Made by a program: the position numbers and the translations under genes
NCBI GenBank assembly: GCA_023384005.1
Contig: JAHDXY010000002.1
Coordinates: 20,080-57,985, forward strand
Length of the DNA stretch: 37,906 nt
Direction of reading: 5' to 3'
Source of the DNA: Burkholderiaceae bacterium
GTDB lineage: Bacteria > Pseudomonadota > Gammaproteobacteria > Burkholderiales > Burkholderiaceae_E
Part shown: piece after piece, positions 15,196 to 23,311 of the stretch
Layout: each line of letters opens with the position of its first letter
How positions within the stretch are numbered: the first letter of the stretch is position 1
The notes under the pieces: generated by a model
The model's database searches: none
What the model saw: the letters and a program-made list of their open reading frames with translations, nothing else
Told to the model about the DNA's origin: nothing

Positions 15196-16446
15196 ATGCC
15201 GGCAAACTCGATCTTCCCTCGGCGTCCGTGGTCCACGCGGGTGGCGATCTCGCTCGCTTTCCTGCGCGAGCCGCGTCGCTGGATCACCGCGGCGATCGCG
15301 GTCGCGGCCGGAACGGCCGGGATGATCCTTGCAGAAGGTTTCATCGAGCAGATCTTCCGTGACTTCCGCGAGGACATCGTGCGCTCGCACTACGGCCACG
15401 TGCAGGTGGTGCCGGCCGCAGACGCGCGCTCCGCGGCCGGGCCTGGCGGGGTGGTCACGCTGCCAGACGTCCGGAAAAGGGTCGCCGCTGCGCTCGACGC
15501 CTTTCCCGGGGCGGTCATCGCCGGGCGGATCGGTTTCGCCGGACTGGCCAGCAACGGCGAGCGCAGCGTTTCCTTCATCGGCGAGGGGGTCGAACCCGAC
15601 AGCGAGCGGACCCTGTCGCGCGCCGTCGTGATCGGGCAGGGCCGCGATCTAGGGGCGAACGACGCGCGCGAGGTGATCGTCGGCGAAGGCCTGGCGCGAA
15701 GCCTCGCGGTGGGCGTCGGCCAGAAGCTGACGCTGCTCACCAACACGCCGGGCGGCGGCGTGAACGCGGTCGAGGCCGAGGTGGTCGGGCTGTTCTACAC
15801 CGCGACCAAGGCCTACGACGATCGCGCGCTGCGCTTGCCGTTGCGCACCGCACAGCGCCTGGTGCGAGTCGAGGGCGTGTCGCAGATCATCGCGGTGCTC
15901 GAGCGCACCGCCGACTCGGGCCGCGCGCGGCAAAGCGTCGCGAAGGCCCTCGCCGGGTCGGACGTTCAGGTCAGGGAGTGGAGCGACCTGGCCGACTTCT
16001 ACAACAAGACGGTGGAGTTGTTTACGCGCCAGCTGAACGTGGTTCGCGCGATCATTCTCGCGATCGTGCTGCTTTCGATCTCGAACTCGATCGCGCGCAA
16101 CGTGTTCGAGCGCACCCGGGAGATCGGCACGATGATGGCGCTGGGCGCGACGCGCGCGTCGGTGGCCAGGCGTTTCGTCGGCGAGGCCTTCGGGATCGGC
16201 GTGGTCGGGGCGGTGCTCGGAATCGTCGCCGGAGGCGCTCTGGCGGCGCTGGTCAGCGCGATCGGAATCGACATGCCGCCGCCGCCGGGAACGGCCCGCG
16301 GTTTCGAGACGGGCATCCTGTTCTCGGCCGGGTCGGCGGCGAACGCCGCGGGTCTCGCGCTGGCGGCCGCGCTGGTGGCCTCCGCGCTGCCCGCGTGGCG
16401 CGCCGCGCGGCTGGCGATCGTCGACGCGCTGCGCGCCGAGCGCTGA
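15196..16446 (+). CDS. ABC transporter permease, FtsX/MacB (LolC/LolE-like), first
   Basis: A 416-residue permease of a type VII-like (mechanotransmission) ABC transporter. It has an N-terminal membrane helix (about residues 30-50, WITAAIAVAAGTAGMILAEGF) and a periplasmic core with SHYGHVQVVPA. Three C-terminal helices follow: the first near LNVVRAIILAIVLLSISNSIARNVFERTREIG, then a second, then MPPPPGT and a third. ATG 15196 is preferred to TTG 15181; neither has a strong ribosome binding site. It ends two bases before the second permease, so the two are cotranscribed and likely form a heterodimer. The cognate ATPase is encoded separately at 18595. These proteins typically extract lipoproteins or export molecules from the inner membrane; the substrate here is unknown. 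Confidence 0.9.
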   Translation: MPANSIFPRRPWSTRVAISLAFLREPRRWITAAIAVAAGTAGMILAEGFIEQIFRDFREDIVRSHYGHVQVVPAADARSAAGPGGVVTLPDVRKRVAAALDAFPGAVIAGRIGFAGLASNGERSVSFIGEGVEPDSERTLSRAVVIGQGRDLGANDAREVIVGEGLARSLAVGVGQKLTLLTNTPGGGVNAVEAEVVGLFYTATKAYDDRALRLPLRTAQRLVRVEGVSQIIAVLERTADSGRARQSVAKALAGSDVQVREWSDLADFYNKTVELFTRQLNVVRAIILAIVLLSISNSIARNVFERTREIGTMMALGATRASVARRFVGEAFGIGVVGAVLGIVAGGALAALVSAIGIDMPPPPGTARGFETGILFSAGSAANAAGLALAAALVASALPAWRAARLAIVDALRAER

Positions 16447-16448
16447 GC

Positions 16449-17696
16449 ATGCGACGCGTTCCGGGAATGGCTGCGATGCGGACGATGGCCTTCGTCGCGC
16501 TGCGCAACCTGCGGCGCAACGTGCGCAGGAGCGCGCTCAGCCTCGCGGCCGTGGCGCTCGGCGTGACCGGACTCGCGCTGGCGGGCGGCTTCGTCGAGGA
16601 CATGTACGTCCAGCTCGCCGAACGCACGATTCACTCGCAGCTCGGGCACCTGCAGGTGACGAAGTCGGGCTATCGCGAGCAGGGCGCCGGGCGCCCCGAG
16701 GCCTTCATGATCGAGCAGGCCGCTTCGCTGCGCCGGCGCATCGCCGCCGACCCGGAGGTGCTCGCGACGATGGGGCGGATCGGCTTCGACGCGCTGCTCG
16801 CCGGCGAGCGCGCCGAACTCGCGGTGAGCGTCGAGGCGATCGAACCCGACCCCGAGGCGCGGCTGGGCACGCACCTGGTGTCGCTCTCCGGGCGCGCGCT
16901 GGCCGGCGACGACCGCCTGGCGGTGATGCTGGGCGAAGGCGTCGCCGCGCAATTGCGCGTCGCCCCCGGGGCCTTGCTGAACCTGACCGCGGCGACGCTC
17001 GACGGTGCGCTCAACAGCTACGAACTCGAGGTCGTCGGCGTCTTTCGCAGCATTTCCAAGGATTTCGACGAGCGCACGGTCCGCGTTCCGCTGGCGCTCG
17101 CGCAGGACCTGCTGCAGACCGAAGGCGTGAACACGATCGTGGTGCAGCTGCGAAGCACTTCCGCGACCGACGCGACACTCGCGCGACTCGCGGCGCCGAT
17201 CGGTGAAGCGGGAATGGAGATCCACGCCTGGCAGGAGCTGTCGGAGTTCTATCGCAGCGTACGGGAGATGTACGCGCAGCAGTTCGGCGTGCTGCAGGTG
17301 ATCGCGCTGGTGCTGATGGTGATGGGCGTGGTCAACAGCCTGAACATGACCGTCTTCGAGCGTACCGCCGAGTTCGGCACGATGCGCGCGCTGGGAAACC
17401 GCGGCAGCTTCGTGTTCGGGCTGATCGTGCTCGAATCGTTGCTGATCGGCGCGCTCGCGGTGCTCGCGGCGACCGTGCTCTCGCTCGCCGGCGCGGCGAT
17501 CCTGTCGTATGTCGGGATCCCGATGCCGCCGCCGCCGAACTCGGAGGCGGGTTACCTCGCAAGGGTGCTGGTGACGCCGCAGATCCTCGCCTGGGCCGGG
17601 TCGATCGGACTGGCCGCGGCAGTCGTTGCGGGTCTCGCGCCGGCCTGGCGCGCTTCGTCGATCCCGGTGGTCGACGGCCTGCGGCACGCGCTGTGA
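16449..17696 (+). CDS. ABC transporter permease, FtsX/MacB (LolC/LolE-like), second
   Basis: A 415-residue paralogue of the preceding permease. Shared signatures are the N-terminal helix after FVALRNLRRNVRRSALSLAA, QLGHLQVT in the periplasmic domain, FERTAEFGTMRALG at the cytoplasmic end of the first C-terminal helix, and MPPPPNSEAGY before the last helix. The latter pair corresponds to FERTREIGTMMALG and MPPPPGTARGF in the first copy, so the two arose by duplication. ATG 16449 follows the upstream stop by two bases. It ends seven bases from the stop of the convergent LolA-like gene. Together they give the two membrane subunits of a LolCDE-like exporter. Confidence 0.9.
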   Translation: MRRVPGMAAMRTMAFVALRNLRRNVRRSALSLAAVALGVTGLALAGGFVEDMYVQLAERTIHSQLGHLQVTKSGYREQGAGRPEAFMIEQAASLRRRIAADPEVLATMGRIGFDALLAGERAELAVSVEAIEPDPEARLGTHLVSLSGRALAGDDRLAVMLGEGVAAQLRVAPGALLNLTAATLDGALNSYELEVVGVFRSISKDFDERTVRVPLALAQDLLQTEGVNTIVVQLRSTSATDATLARLAAPIGEAGMEIHAWQELSEFYRSVREMYAQQFGVLQVIALVLMVMGVVNSLNMTVFERTAEFGTMRALGNRGSFVFGLIVLESLLIGALAVLAATVLSLAGAAILSYVGIPMPPPPNSEAGYLARVLVTPQILAWAGSIGLAAAVVAGLAPAWRASSIPVVDGLRHAL

Positions 17697-17703
17697 GCGG
17701 CGC

Positions 17704-18525
17704 TCAGTCCAGCTTCTTCAGGTAGTCCTTGGTGAACATCCGCTCGGGCAGCTCGACCAGTTTCATCTCGCTGTAGTCGAGGATCGATTCGTCGCCCGGC
17801 TTGAGCGCGTCGCTCATCACCAGCCGGGTGGGGCGCGAGCGCCCGCCGAGCGTGCGGTAGTTCTCGTAGCGGCAGGTTTTCATCAGGCGACCGGAGAGCG
17901 AGTAGAACTCCGCCTTCGCCGGGTGGAAGTCGCCCGTGCGCACCCAGTACACGACCTTCGGATAGGTGACCCCGCGCTCACTCGCGATCAGCTCGACGAT
18001 GTGGTGCTCGCGACCGTCGAGCCGCTCGGTGCCCACGACCCGCGGCGTGTAGTCGCCGGAGAAGTTCGCTCGCGCGAGGTCGCCGTTCGACACCAGGCCG
18101 GTGAGCCGCTGCGACAGCGACAGGCGCACCGGTTGCGACACGCTGGGCATGTAAAGCCACAGCTCGCGCCCCTTCATCAGAAGGTTCTGGCCGCGCTCGG
18201 TCGCGGGCTCCTGCGTGAGGACGATCGTGTTGTCGCTGCCCCGTGACAGGATGCGGTAGCGCCTCGCGTCCAGGTCCTGGCCGCCGGCGCGCGTCGCCAC
18301 GCTGACCTCGACCTGGAACGGGTCCCGGGGCAGCCTGATCTCGTCGGCCTTTTGCACGATCGCCCTGGCGGCGGCCTCGTCCGGCGCGGTGTCGGTCTGG
18401 ACCGTGGCGCTCGCGGCCGATTCCACGCGCGACGCTCGGTTCGTGTCCTGTGCCCACGACGCGACAGGCAAGGCGCAGGTCAGGCCGAGAATTGCGCCGC
18501 CGATCAGATTTCTGGTCGCTTTCAT
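17704..18525 (-). CDS. LolA-like outer-membrane lipoprotein-sorting protein
   Basis: A 273-residue periplasmic protein with signal peptide MKATRNLIGGAILGLTCALPVASWA. The rest fits the LolA-like fold annotated as outer membrane lipoprotein-sorting protein: IVQKADEIRLPRDPFQVEVSVATR, LMKGRELWLYMPSVSQPVRLSLSQRL, GDYTPRVVGTERLDGREHHIVEL, and a C-terminal YSEMKLVELPERMFTKDYLKKL. Such proteins are encoded beside FtsX-type permeases and probably receive the hydrophobic cargo. Unusually it lies on the opposite strand, between the permeases and the ATPase, divergent from the latter with a gap of about 70 bases. It is longer than true LolA and lacks a Cys lipobox. The cargo is not known. Confidence 0.85.
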   Translation of the reverse strand: MKATRNLIGGAILGLTCALPVASWAQDTNRASRVESAASATVQTDTAPDEAAARAIVQKADEIRLPRDPFQVEVSVATRAGGQDLDARRYRILSRGSDNTIVLTQEPATERGQNLLMKGRELWLYMPSVSQPVRLSLSQRLTGLVSNGDLARANFSGDYTPRVVGTERLDGREHHIVELIASERGVTYPKVVYWVRTGDFHPAKAEFYSLSGRLMKTCRYENYRTLGGRSRPTRLVMSDALKPGDESILDYSEMKLVELPERMFTKDYLKKLD

Positions 18526-18594
18526 TTCGGTTGCTAGACTAGAGTGTGGAAGGTGTAGGAAGCCACGCGCGTGGCGCGCTCCCGGGAGGCCGGC

Positions 18595-19446
18595 TTGGCC
18601 CTGATCTCGATCGAACACGTCAACAAGAGTTATCGGCTCGACGGCCGCGCGGTTGATGCCCTTCGCGACGTGAGCCTGGCGATCGACGAGGGTGTGCTCC
18701 TCGCGATCGCGGGCCCCTCGGGCAGCGGCAAGTCGACGCTGCTGAACCTGATCGGCTGCATCGACAGCCCCGATTCGGGCAGAATCGTGATCGACGGCAA
18801 CGACGTCACGGGGCGCACGCCGGACCAGCTCGCCGCGAACCGGGCGCGGACCGTAGGGTTCATCTTCCAGACCTTCAATCTCTTTCCGATGCTCACCGCG
18901 CGGGAAAATGTCGAGTACCCGCTGCTGCAGTTCCCCGAGTTGTCCGCCGCGCAACGTCGCGATCGGGTCGCGTCGTTCCTGCGCCTGGTCGACCTTACAC
19001 GCTTCGCGCGGCACCGCCCAAACCAGTTGTCGGGTGGGCAGCGCCAGCGAGTCGCGATCGCCCGAGCCCTGGCGACGAAACCGCGCATCGTGCTCGCCGA
19101 CGAACCGACCGCGAACCTGGACCACGACACGGGCAGCGAGATCCTCGGCCTGATGCGCGCGATCAACGCGAAGTACGGAACGACCTTCGTGTTCTCGACA
19201 CACGACGAACGGGTGATCAGCGCCGCCGATCGGCTGGTGCGGATCGAAGACGGGCGGATTCGCGCGCTCGCCATCCGGTCGGGGGTGAAGTGGCGCACGG
19301 TGCGCCCGCTCGCGTCGTCCGACGGGCCCGGGCGGCAGGACGAGCGGCAGGAAGGACGACAGGAAGGACGAGAGGAAGGACGAGAGGAAGGGCACGCGTT
19401 CGAGCCGACCGCGCCCCGTCGGGCGGCCCTCGAGTCGAGTGCGTGA
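18595..19446 (+). CDS. ABC transporter ATPase, LolD/MacB-like, with repetitive C-terminal tail
   Basis: A 283-residue nucleotide-binding protein that powers the two FtsX-type permeases upstream. TTG 18595 is chosen because GGGAGG lies five bases before it and homology starts at LISIEHVNKSYRL; GTG 18571 is an alternative. Walker A is GPSGSGKST, the Q-loop is FIFQTFNLFP, the signature is LSGGQRQRVAIARAL, Walker B is IVLADEPTANLD and the H-loop is STHDERV. The usual LolD domain ends near IEDGRIRAL. It is followed by about 55 extra residues containing repeats of QEGR/EEGR encoded by 12-bp tandem units, a highly charged, probably disordered tail. The stop overlaps the next gene's ATG by one base (TGATG). 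Confidence 0.92.
   Translation: MALISIEHVNKSYRLDGRAVDALRDVSLAIDEGVLLAIAGPSGSGKSTLLNLIGCIDSPDSGRIVIDGNDVTGRTPDQLAANRARTVGFIFQTFNLFPMLTARENVEYPLLQFPELSAAQRRDRVASFLRLVDLTRFARHRPNQLSGGQRQRVAIARALATKPRIVLADEPTANLDHDTGSEILGLMRAINAKYGTTFVFSTHDERVISAADRLVRIEDGRIRALAIRSGVKWRTVRPLASSDGPGRQDERQEGRQEGREEGREEGHAFEPTAPRRAALESSA
19349..19390. repeat. 12-bp tandem repeats in the ABC ATPase tail
   Basis: Three full consecutive copies of AGGAAGGACGAS (S is C or G), with partial copies on both sides. Because the unit is a multiple of three, it encodes (Q/E)EGR repeats in frame and copy number can change without breaking the gene. Such tracts are prone to slippage. Confidence 0.85.
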
Positions 19447-20774
19447 TGGGCCGCGGCGGATCGCTTGCGTGCTGCGCAAGAGCTTTGCTGCTGGCGGGCT
19501 TGCTCGCCGCGGCGGGTTCGGCCGGGGCGCAGCGTGGCCCGCCCGCGCCAGGCGGCTCGGGCGTGCAGGCGAAGTGGTCGGGATGGGCGCAGATCGACTC
19601 GGCCTACGCCTGGCACGAACCCTCGCATCTGGCGAACATGAGGACCCGCGGCGAAGTCGTCGGCAGGGGAAGCTGGGAAGGCGGCGCGAAATGGAAGCTC
19701 TCGGCGCGTGCCTCCTACGACGGCGCCTACGACGGGTCCGACCACTTTCCGCCGGGCGTGCGCAGCGACCAGCGATCGGAGCTCAGGCTGCACGAGGCCT
19801 ACGTCGACTTCTCGCGCGGAAGCTGGGAGTTCAGGCTCGGCAAGCAGAACATCGTCTGGGGCGAGATGGTCGGGCTGTTCTTCGCCGACGTCGTATCGGC
19901 CAAGGACTTGCGCGAATTCATCCTGCCCGAGTTCGATCAGATCCGCATCCCGCAGTGGGCGGCGCGTGCCGAGTGGTTCGGCGACGACCGGCACCTCGAG
20001 TTCGTCTGGCTCGCCGCCCCGGCGGTCGACCGGATCGGCCGCCCTGGGGCCGAGTTCTACCCGTCGCCGCTGCGCTACGACGGGCTGGGCTACGACATCG
20101 TCAACGAGCGGCGGCCCACGCGCAAACTGTCCAACACCGGGTTCGGCGTGCGCGCGTCGACGCTGATCGAGGGCTGGGACCTGGCCGCGTTCGCCTACCG
20201 TGGAATCGATTCGCAGGAAACGTTCTACCGATCGCTGTTGCCGGGATCGAGTACGACTGTTTCCTACGAGCCGCGCCACGACAGGGTCACGCGTGCCGGC
20301 GCGACGGTCGCGAAGGATTTCGATGGCATCGTCGCCAAGGCCGAGATCGTGTACACGCACGGAAGGCAGTTCGCGCTCACGGCGCTGGACGCGGGCAACG
20401 GGCTGGTGGCGCTCAGGACGCTCGACTGGGCGGTCGGGGTCGACCTGACGCCGGCAGACGGGTGGCGGTTGAACCTGCAGTTGTTCCAGCGCGCCTTTCT
20501 CGATCACGACGAGGGAATCGGATCGAGGCGCTACGAGACCGGGCTGAGCCTGCTCTCGGCGCACGTTCTCTCCGAGGGGCTGGACGCGGAGCTGCTGGGC
20601 ATCGCCAGCGTCAACCGCAGCGACTGGCTGTTGCGCGCGGCGCTGATCTGGAAGAGCGGATCGAATCGGCGCGTGCGCCTGGGCGCCGACCTGTTTGGCG
20701 GCGAGCCCCACGGACAGTTCGGGCGCTATGCGAATCGCGACCGCGTCTGGGCCGAGTTCCGGCACAGTTTCTGA
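19446..20774 (+). CDS. Outer-membrane beta-barrel, DUF1302-like
   Basis: A 442-residue predicted outer-membrane protein. The signal peptide is at residues 1-29 (CARALLLAGLLAAAGSAGAQ ends it). The barrel carries the DUF1302-type features RLGKQNIVWGEM followed by a segment with LREFILPEFDQIRIPQWAARAEW, and alternating strands ending AEFRHSF with a terminal Phe. ATG 19446 shares a base with the stop of the ATPase, indicating coupling. In other bacteria DUF1302 barrels are often encoded near LolA-like proteins and FtsX or MMPL exporters, as here. This would complete a trans-envelope route: permeases plus ATPase, LolA-like carrier, barrel. The cargo is unknown. The family assignment is by motif recognition and is moderately sure. 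Confidence 0.75.
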   Translation: MGRGGSLACCARALLLAGLLAAAGSAGAQRGPPAPGGSGVQAKWSGWAQIDSAYAWHEPSHLANMRTRGEVVGRGSWEGGAKWKLSARASYDGAYDGSDHFPPGVRSDQRSELRLHEAYVDFSRGSWEFRLGKQNIVWGEMVGLFFADVVSAKDLREFILPEFDQIRIPQWAARAEWFGDDRHLEFVWLAAPAVDRIGRPGAEFYPSPLRYDGLGYDIVNERRPTRKLSNTGFGVRASTLIEGWDLAAFAYRGIDSQETFYRSLLPGSSTTVSYEPRHDRVTRAGATVAKDFDGIVAKAEIVYTHGRQFALTALDAGNGLVALRTLDWAVGVDLTPADGWRLNLQLFQRAFLDHDEGIGSRRYETGLSLLSAHVLSEGLDAELLGIASVNRSDWLLRAALIWKSGSNRRVRLGADLFGGEPHGQFGRYANRDRVWAEFRHSF

Positions 20775-20780
20775 GCGCGA

Positions 20781-21893
20781 TCAGATCGTCTCGAACCAGG
20801 GGCCCTTGAAACCGGTAATCTCGCGATAGAAGGCGTCGAAGTCAGCGTCCCAGAGTCCTTGACCCGAAGCAAGCTGAACCAGGTCGGCATCCATCGGAGT
20901 ATTGATTTCGAGCAGGACCGGACCACGATCGGTGAGCGCGACATCCCATCCCTGCAGGCGAGCGCCCGGAAAGGCGGTCGCGGCCTCGAGCGTGAGAGCG
21001 ACCGCGTCGCGCCAGTGCGGGATCTCGAAGCCGATCATCACGCGCCCGGTATCGGGGTGCCGGTCGGTTTGCTGCGGCCAGGGCCAACCGCCCTGGATCA
21101 GGTGGATCACCCGTCCGCTCGCGAGATCGACTTTCGCGAGAAGGTTTCCGCTTTCGCCATGATGGAAATTGTCCTGCACGTTGCCCTTGGCGCTCAGCTT
21201 CCACAACGCGCGGTGCATGCGCGGCCCGCCGGCGCCGCCGTTGAGGACGACGATGCGCAGCGTGCACAAACCGCCGCCGGTGAGTTCGGCGATCGCCGGT
21301 TCCGGGCGCAGCAGTTCCTGAAAGAGGTAGCCGCCGGCCTTGGAGGCGATTTCGCGTGCGAAGTCGGCGACCTCGCGGGTCGATTGCCGGTCGATCGTGA
21401 GCGTATCGCGCAGCGTGTCGACGCGGTGCAGAACGTGCGCGCCTTGCCCCCATTGCGAGACCGCCGGTTTCGCGAAGGCCGGATATTGGAGATCGCGGCG
21501 CAGAAACGACTCGAGCTCGCCGGTGCTTCGGATCCAGCGCCCGTGCCGGACCAGGCGCGGGCGTTCGCTGTAGACCGCGTGGAGCTTCGGCGTCGGCAGC
21601 CCGGCGCCGCGCGCGAAGGTGTCGAAGGTGCTCTTCTCGATCGAGAACGCCTTCCAGGCAGGGAGGTCGAGCGCGTCGTGCAGCGGGTACTTCGTTCGCC
21701 AGCCGGCGAACTCGCGCTTCTGTTCGGAGGTGTAGCGCTCGTCGTCGAACAGCTGGAACTCGAAGTACTCTCCGATGCCCAGTGCGCCGCGGCCTCGCCG
21801 CAACGCGACGATCTCGGCGAGTTGACGAAGCATCGGCTTGCCGCTCGCCTCGCGCGCCCGTCGCAGTGCTTCGATCAGTCTGGCGATGCGCAT
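20781..21893 (-). CDS. Sugar-transfer-associated ATP-grasp protein, copy 1
   Basis: A 370-residue protein of the ATP-grasp group found near polysaccharide genes. Characteristic parts are LGIGEYFEFQLFDD, WRTKYPLHDALDLPAWKAFSIEK, the Lys-containing strand YPAFAKPAVSQWGQGAHVL, ELLRPEPAIAELTGGGLCTLRIV, and the metal-binding end GWDVALTDRGPVLLEINTPMDADLVQ (Glu and Asn of LLEIN). ATP-grasp enzymes form C-N or C-O bonds through an acyl-phosphate, often adding an amino acid or peptide. The substrate here is not known. It ends seven bases from the convergent barrel gene and starts 164 bases from a divergent paralogue at 22058. Confidence 0.85.
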   Translation of the reverse strand: MRIARLIEALRRAREASGKPMLRQLAEIVALRRGRGALGIGEYFEFQLFDDERYTSEQKREFAGWRTKYPLHDALDLPAWKAFSIEKSTFDTFARGAGLPTPKLHAVYSERPRLVRHGRWIRSTGELESFLRRDLQYPAFAKPAVSQWGQGAHVLHRVDTLRDTLTIDRQSTREVADFAREIASKAGGYLFQELLRPEPAIAELTGGGLCTLRIVVLNGGAGGPRMHRALWKLSAKGNVQDNFHHGESGNLLAKVDLASGRVIHLIQGGWPWPQQTDRHPDTGRVMIGFEIPHWRDAVALTLEAATAFPGARLQGWDVALTDRGPVLLEINTPMDADLVQLASGQGLWDADFDAFYREITGFKGPWFETI

Positions 21894-22057
21894 CGAGTCG
21901 TTCCGGGTGAGACGCGAGACTTCGCTGAGTCGCGCGCGGGTGCGCCGCCCGAGGGCGCCGGTTTGCGCCGGCCTTTGCCGATGCCGGTCGCGGCAATTAT
22001 GCCCGCAGGCCGCGAGGGCGATTGTGAGGAATTGCAGGCTGCGGCAGGTAGGGCGAC

Positions 22058-23236
22058 GTGGCTCCGGGCACCACCGTGACCGCCCGCGCCGGCCTGGTCG
22101 AAGCGTTGGGCGTCGCGGCGCGCGAGTCGGGCCGCGCGCGCCTCGCGATCCTTGGCGAGTGGCTCGCCCTGCGCCTGAACCGGGGCCGACTCGGGCTGAC
22201 CGAGTACTTCGACTACCGGCTGCACATGCGCGACGCCGCCTTCGAGACGAAGGCGGCCTTCGGAGGATGGCGGGCGCAGCACGCGCTCGAGGAATGCCTG
22301 GTCGACCAGTACTCGCGGATGCTGACGCTCGACAAGGTCACCGCCCAGTTGCTGCTGCAAGGCCTTTCGGTGCCGATGCCCGAGTTGCTCGCCGTGTACT
22401 CGCACGCTCCGCGTCCCGGACCCTTCGAACGGATTCGCACCGCCGCCGAGATGTCGCGTTTTCTCGCGAGCACTGCGCGCTTTCCGCTCTACTTCAAGGC
22501 CGCGTTCGGCGTCAAGGGCAAGGGCAACCTGTCGGTTGTCGAGGGCGACGCGAGCGGCGTTCGAACGCGCAGCGGTGAGCGGATGAGCGTCGAGCAGCTG
22601 CTGGCCCGCCTCGAGCCGCGGGCAGGGCTCGGATGGATGGTCCAGCGCGAACTCAGCGCGCATCGCGAGATCGCCGCGAGATGCGGCGAACGCGTTTCCG
22701 GCGTACGCGTGAACGTGTTTCTTTCGAACGAAGGGCCCAGGCTGCTGCGCGCCACCTGGAAAATCAACGTGGTGGGTGACTCGGACAACTTCGACGCCGG
22801 GCGCTCGGGCAATCTGGTCGCCGCTGTCGACCTCGCGAACGGAACGGTGACCCGCGTCGTGACCGGTCTGGGATCGCAGCAACGCGAACTGAGCGCGCAT
22901 CCGGTGAGCGGCGCGCAACTGCTCGGCTTCGTGATTCCCCACTGGCAGGAGCTGGTGCGGTTGGTCGAGAGCACGGCGGGGGCGTTCCCGGGATTCATTT
23001 GCCAGGGGTGGGACGTTGCATTGTGCGACCAGGGTCCGGTCGTTCTCGAGGTCAACGATTTCGGCGATCTCGATCTCGTGCAGGTAGCGCACGGTACCGG
23101 ATTCCTCGACGCCCGTTTCATGGAACTTCTGCGCGGGCGGGACCTCGAGCGGTTGTTCCTCGGGCCGCGCGCGCCAACCTGGCGCAGCAAGAAGACCGGC
23201 CGCCTCGGCAAGCGCGCGGCGCACTGGCCCTGGTAG
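22058..23236 (+). CDS. Sugar-transfer-associated ATP-grasp protein, copy 2
   Basis: A 392-residue paralogue of the ATP-grasp protein on the opposite strand. Shared signatures: LGLTEYFDYRLHMRD, FGGWRAQHALEECLVD, FPLYFKAAFGVKGKGNLSV, GERVSGVRVNVFLSNEGPRLLRATWKI, SDNFDAGRSGNLVAAVDL and the C-terminal GWDVALCDQGPVVLEVNDFGDLDLVQ. Start is GTG 22058; GTG 22076 is an alternative. A basic tail (RSKKTGRLGKRAAHWPW) is specific to this copy. Divergent arrangement of two diverged paralogues suggests they act on related but not identical substrates, perhaps in modifying the EPS or the cargo of the neighbouring ABC exporter. That role is inferred from location alone. Confidence 0.84.
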   Translation: MAPGTTVTARAGLVEALGVAARESGRARLAILGEWLALRLNRGRLGLTEYFDYRLHMRDAAFETKAAFGGWRAQHALEECLVDQYSRMLTLDKVTAQLLLQGLSVPMPELLAVYSHAPRPGPFERIRTAAEMSRFLASTARFPLYFKAAFGVKGKGNLSVVEGDASGVRTRSGERMSVEQLLARLEPRAGLGWMVQRELSAHREIAARCGERVSGVRVNVFLSNEGPRLLRATWKINVVGDSDNFDAGRSGNLVAAVDLANGTVTRVVTGLGSQQRELSAHPVSGAQLLGFVIPHWQELVRLVESTAGAFPGFICQGWDVALCDQGPVVLEVNDFGDLDLVQVAHGTGFLDARFMELLRGRDLERLFLGPRAPTWRSKKTGRLGKRAAHWPW

Positions 23237-23272
23237 CGCCGCGTCGCGCGCGGCTGGTCGCGAGCGCGGTTG

Positions 23273-23309
23273 AAGCTCGCCAGCGGGGTTGCCGCTCGCG
23301 CGCGAGCTT
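23273..23309. terminator. Strong imperfect hairpin between convergent genes
   Basis: AAGCTCGC (23273-23280) pairs with GCGAGCTT (23302-23309), and inside it AGCGG pairs with CCGCT. The structure lies between the stop of ATP-grasp copy 2 and that of prsT. There is no T-tract, so it may be a bidirectional RNA end-stabiliser or weak terminator. Confidence 0.45.
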
Positions 23310-23311
23310 GT

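Noticed and set aside
11968-15399. Very long open frame on the minus strand covering the acyltransferases and the PEP-CTERM gene antisense
   Set aside because: Only the part 11968-12777 is a recognisable protein; the rest is antisense or off-frame to clearly coding genes and is Arg-rich in the way typical of shadow frames in GC-rich DNA.
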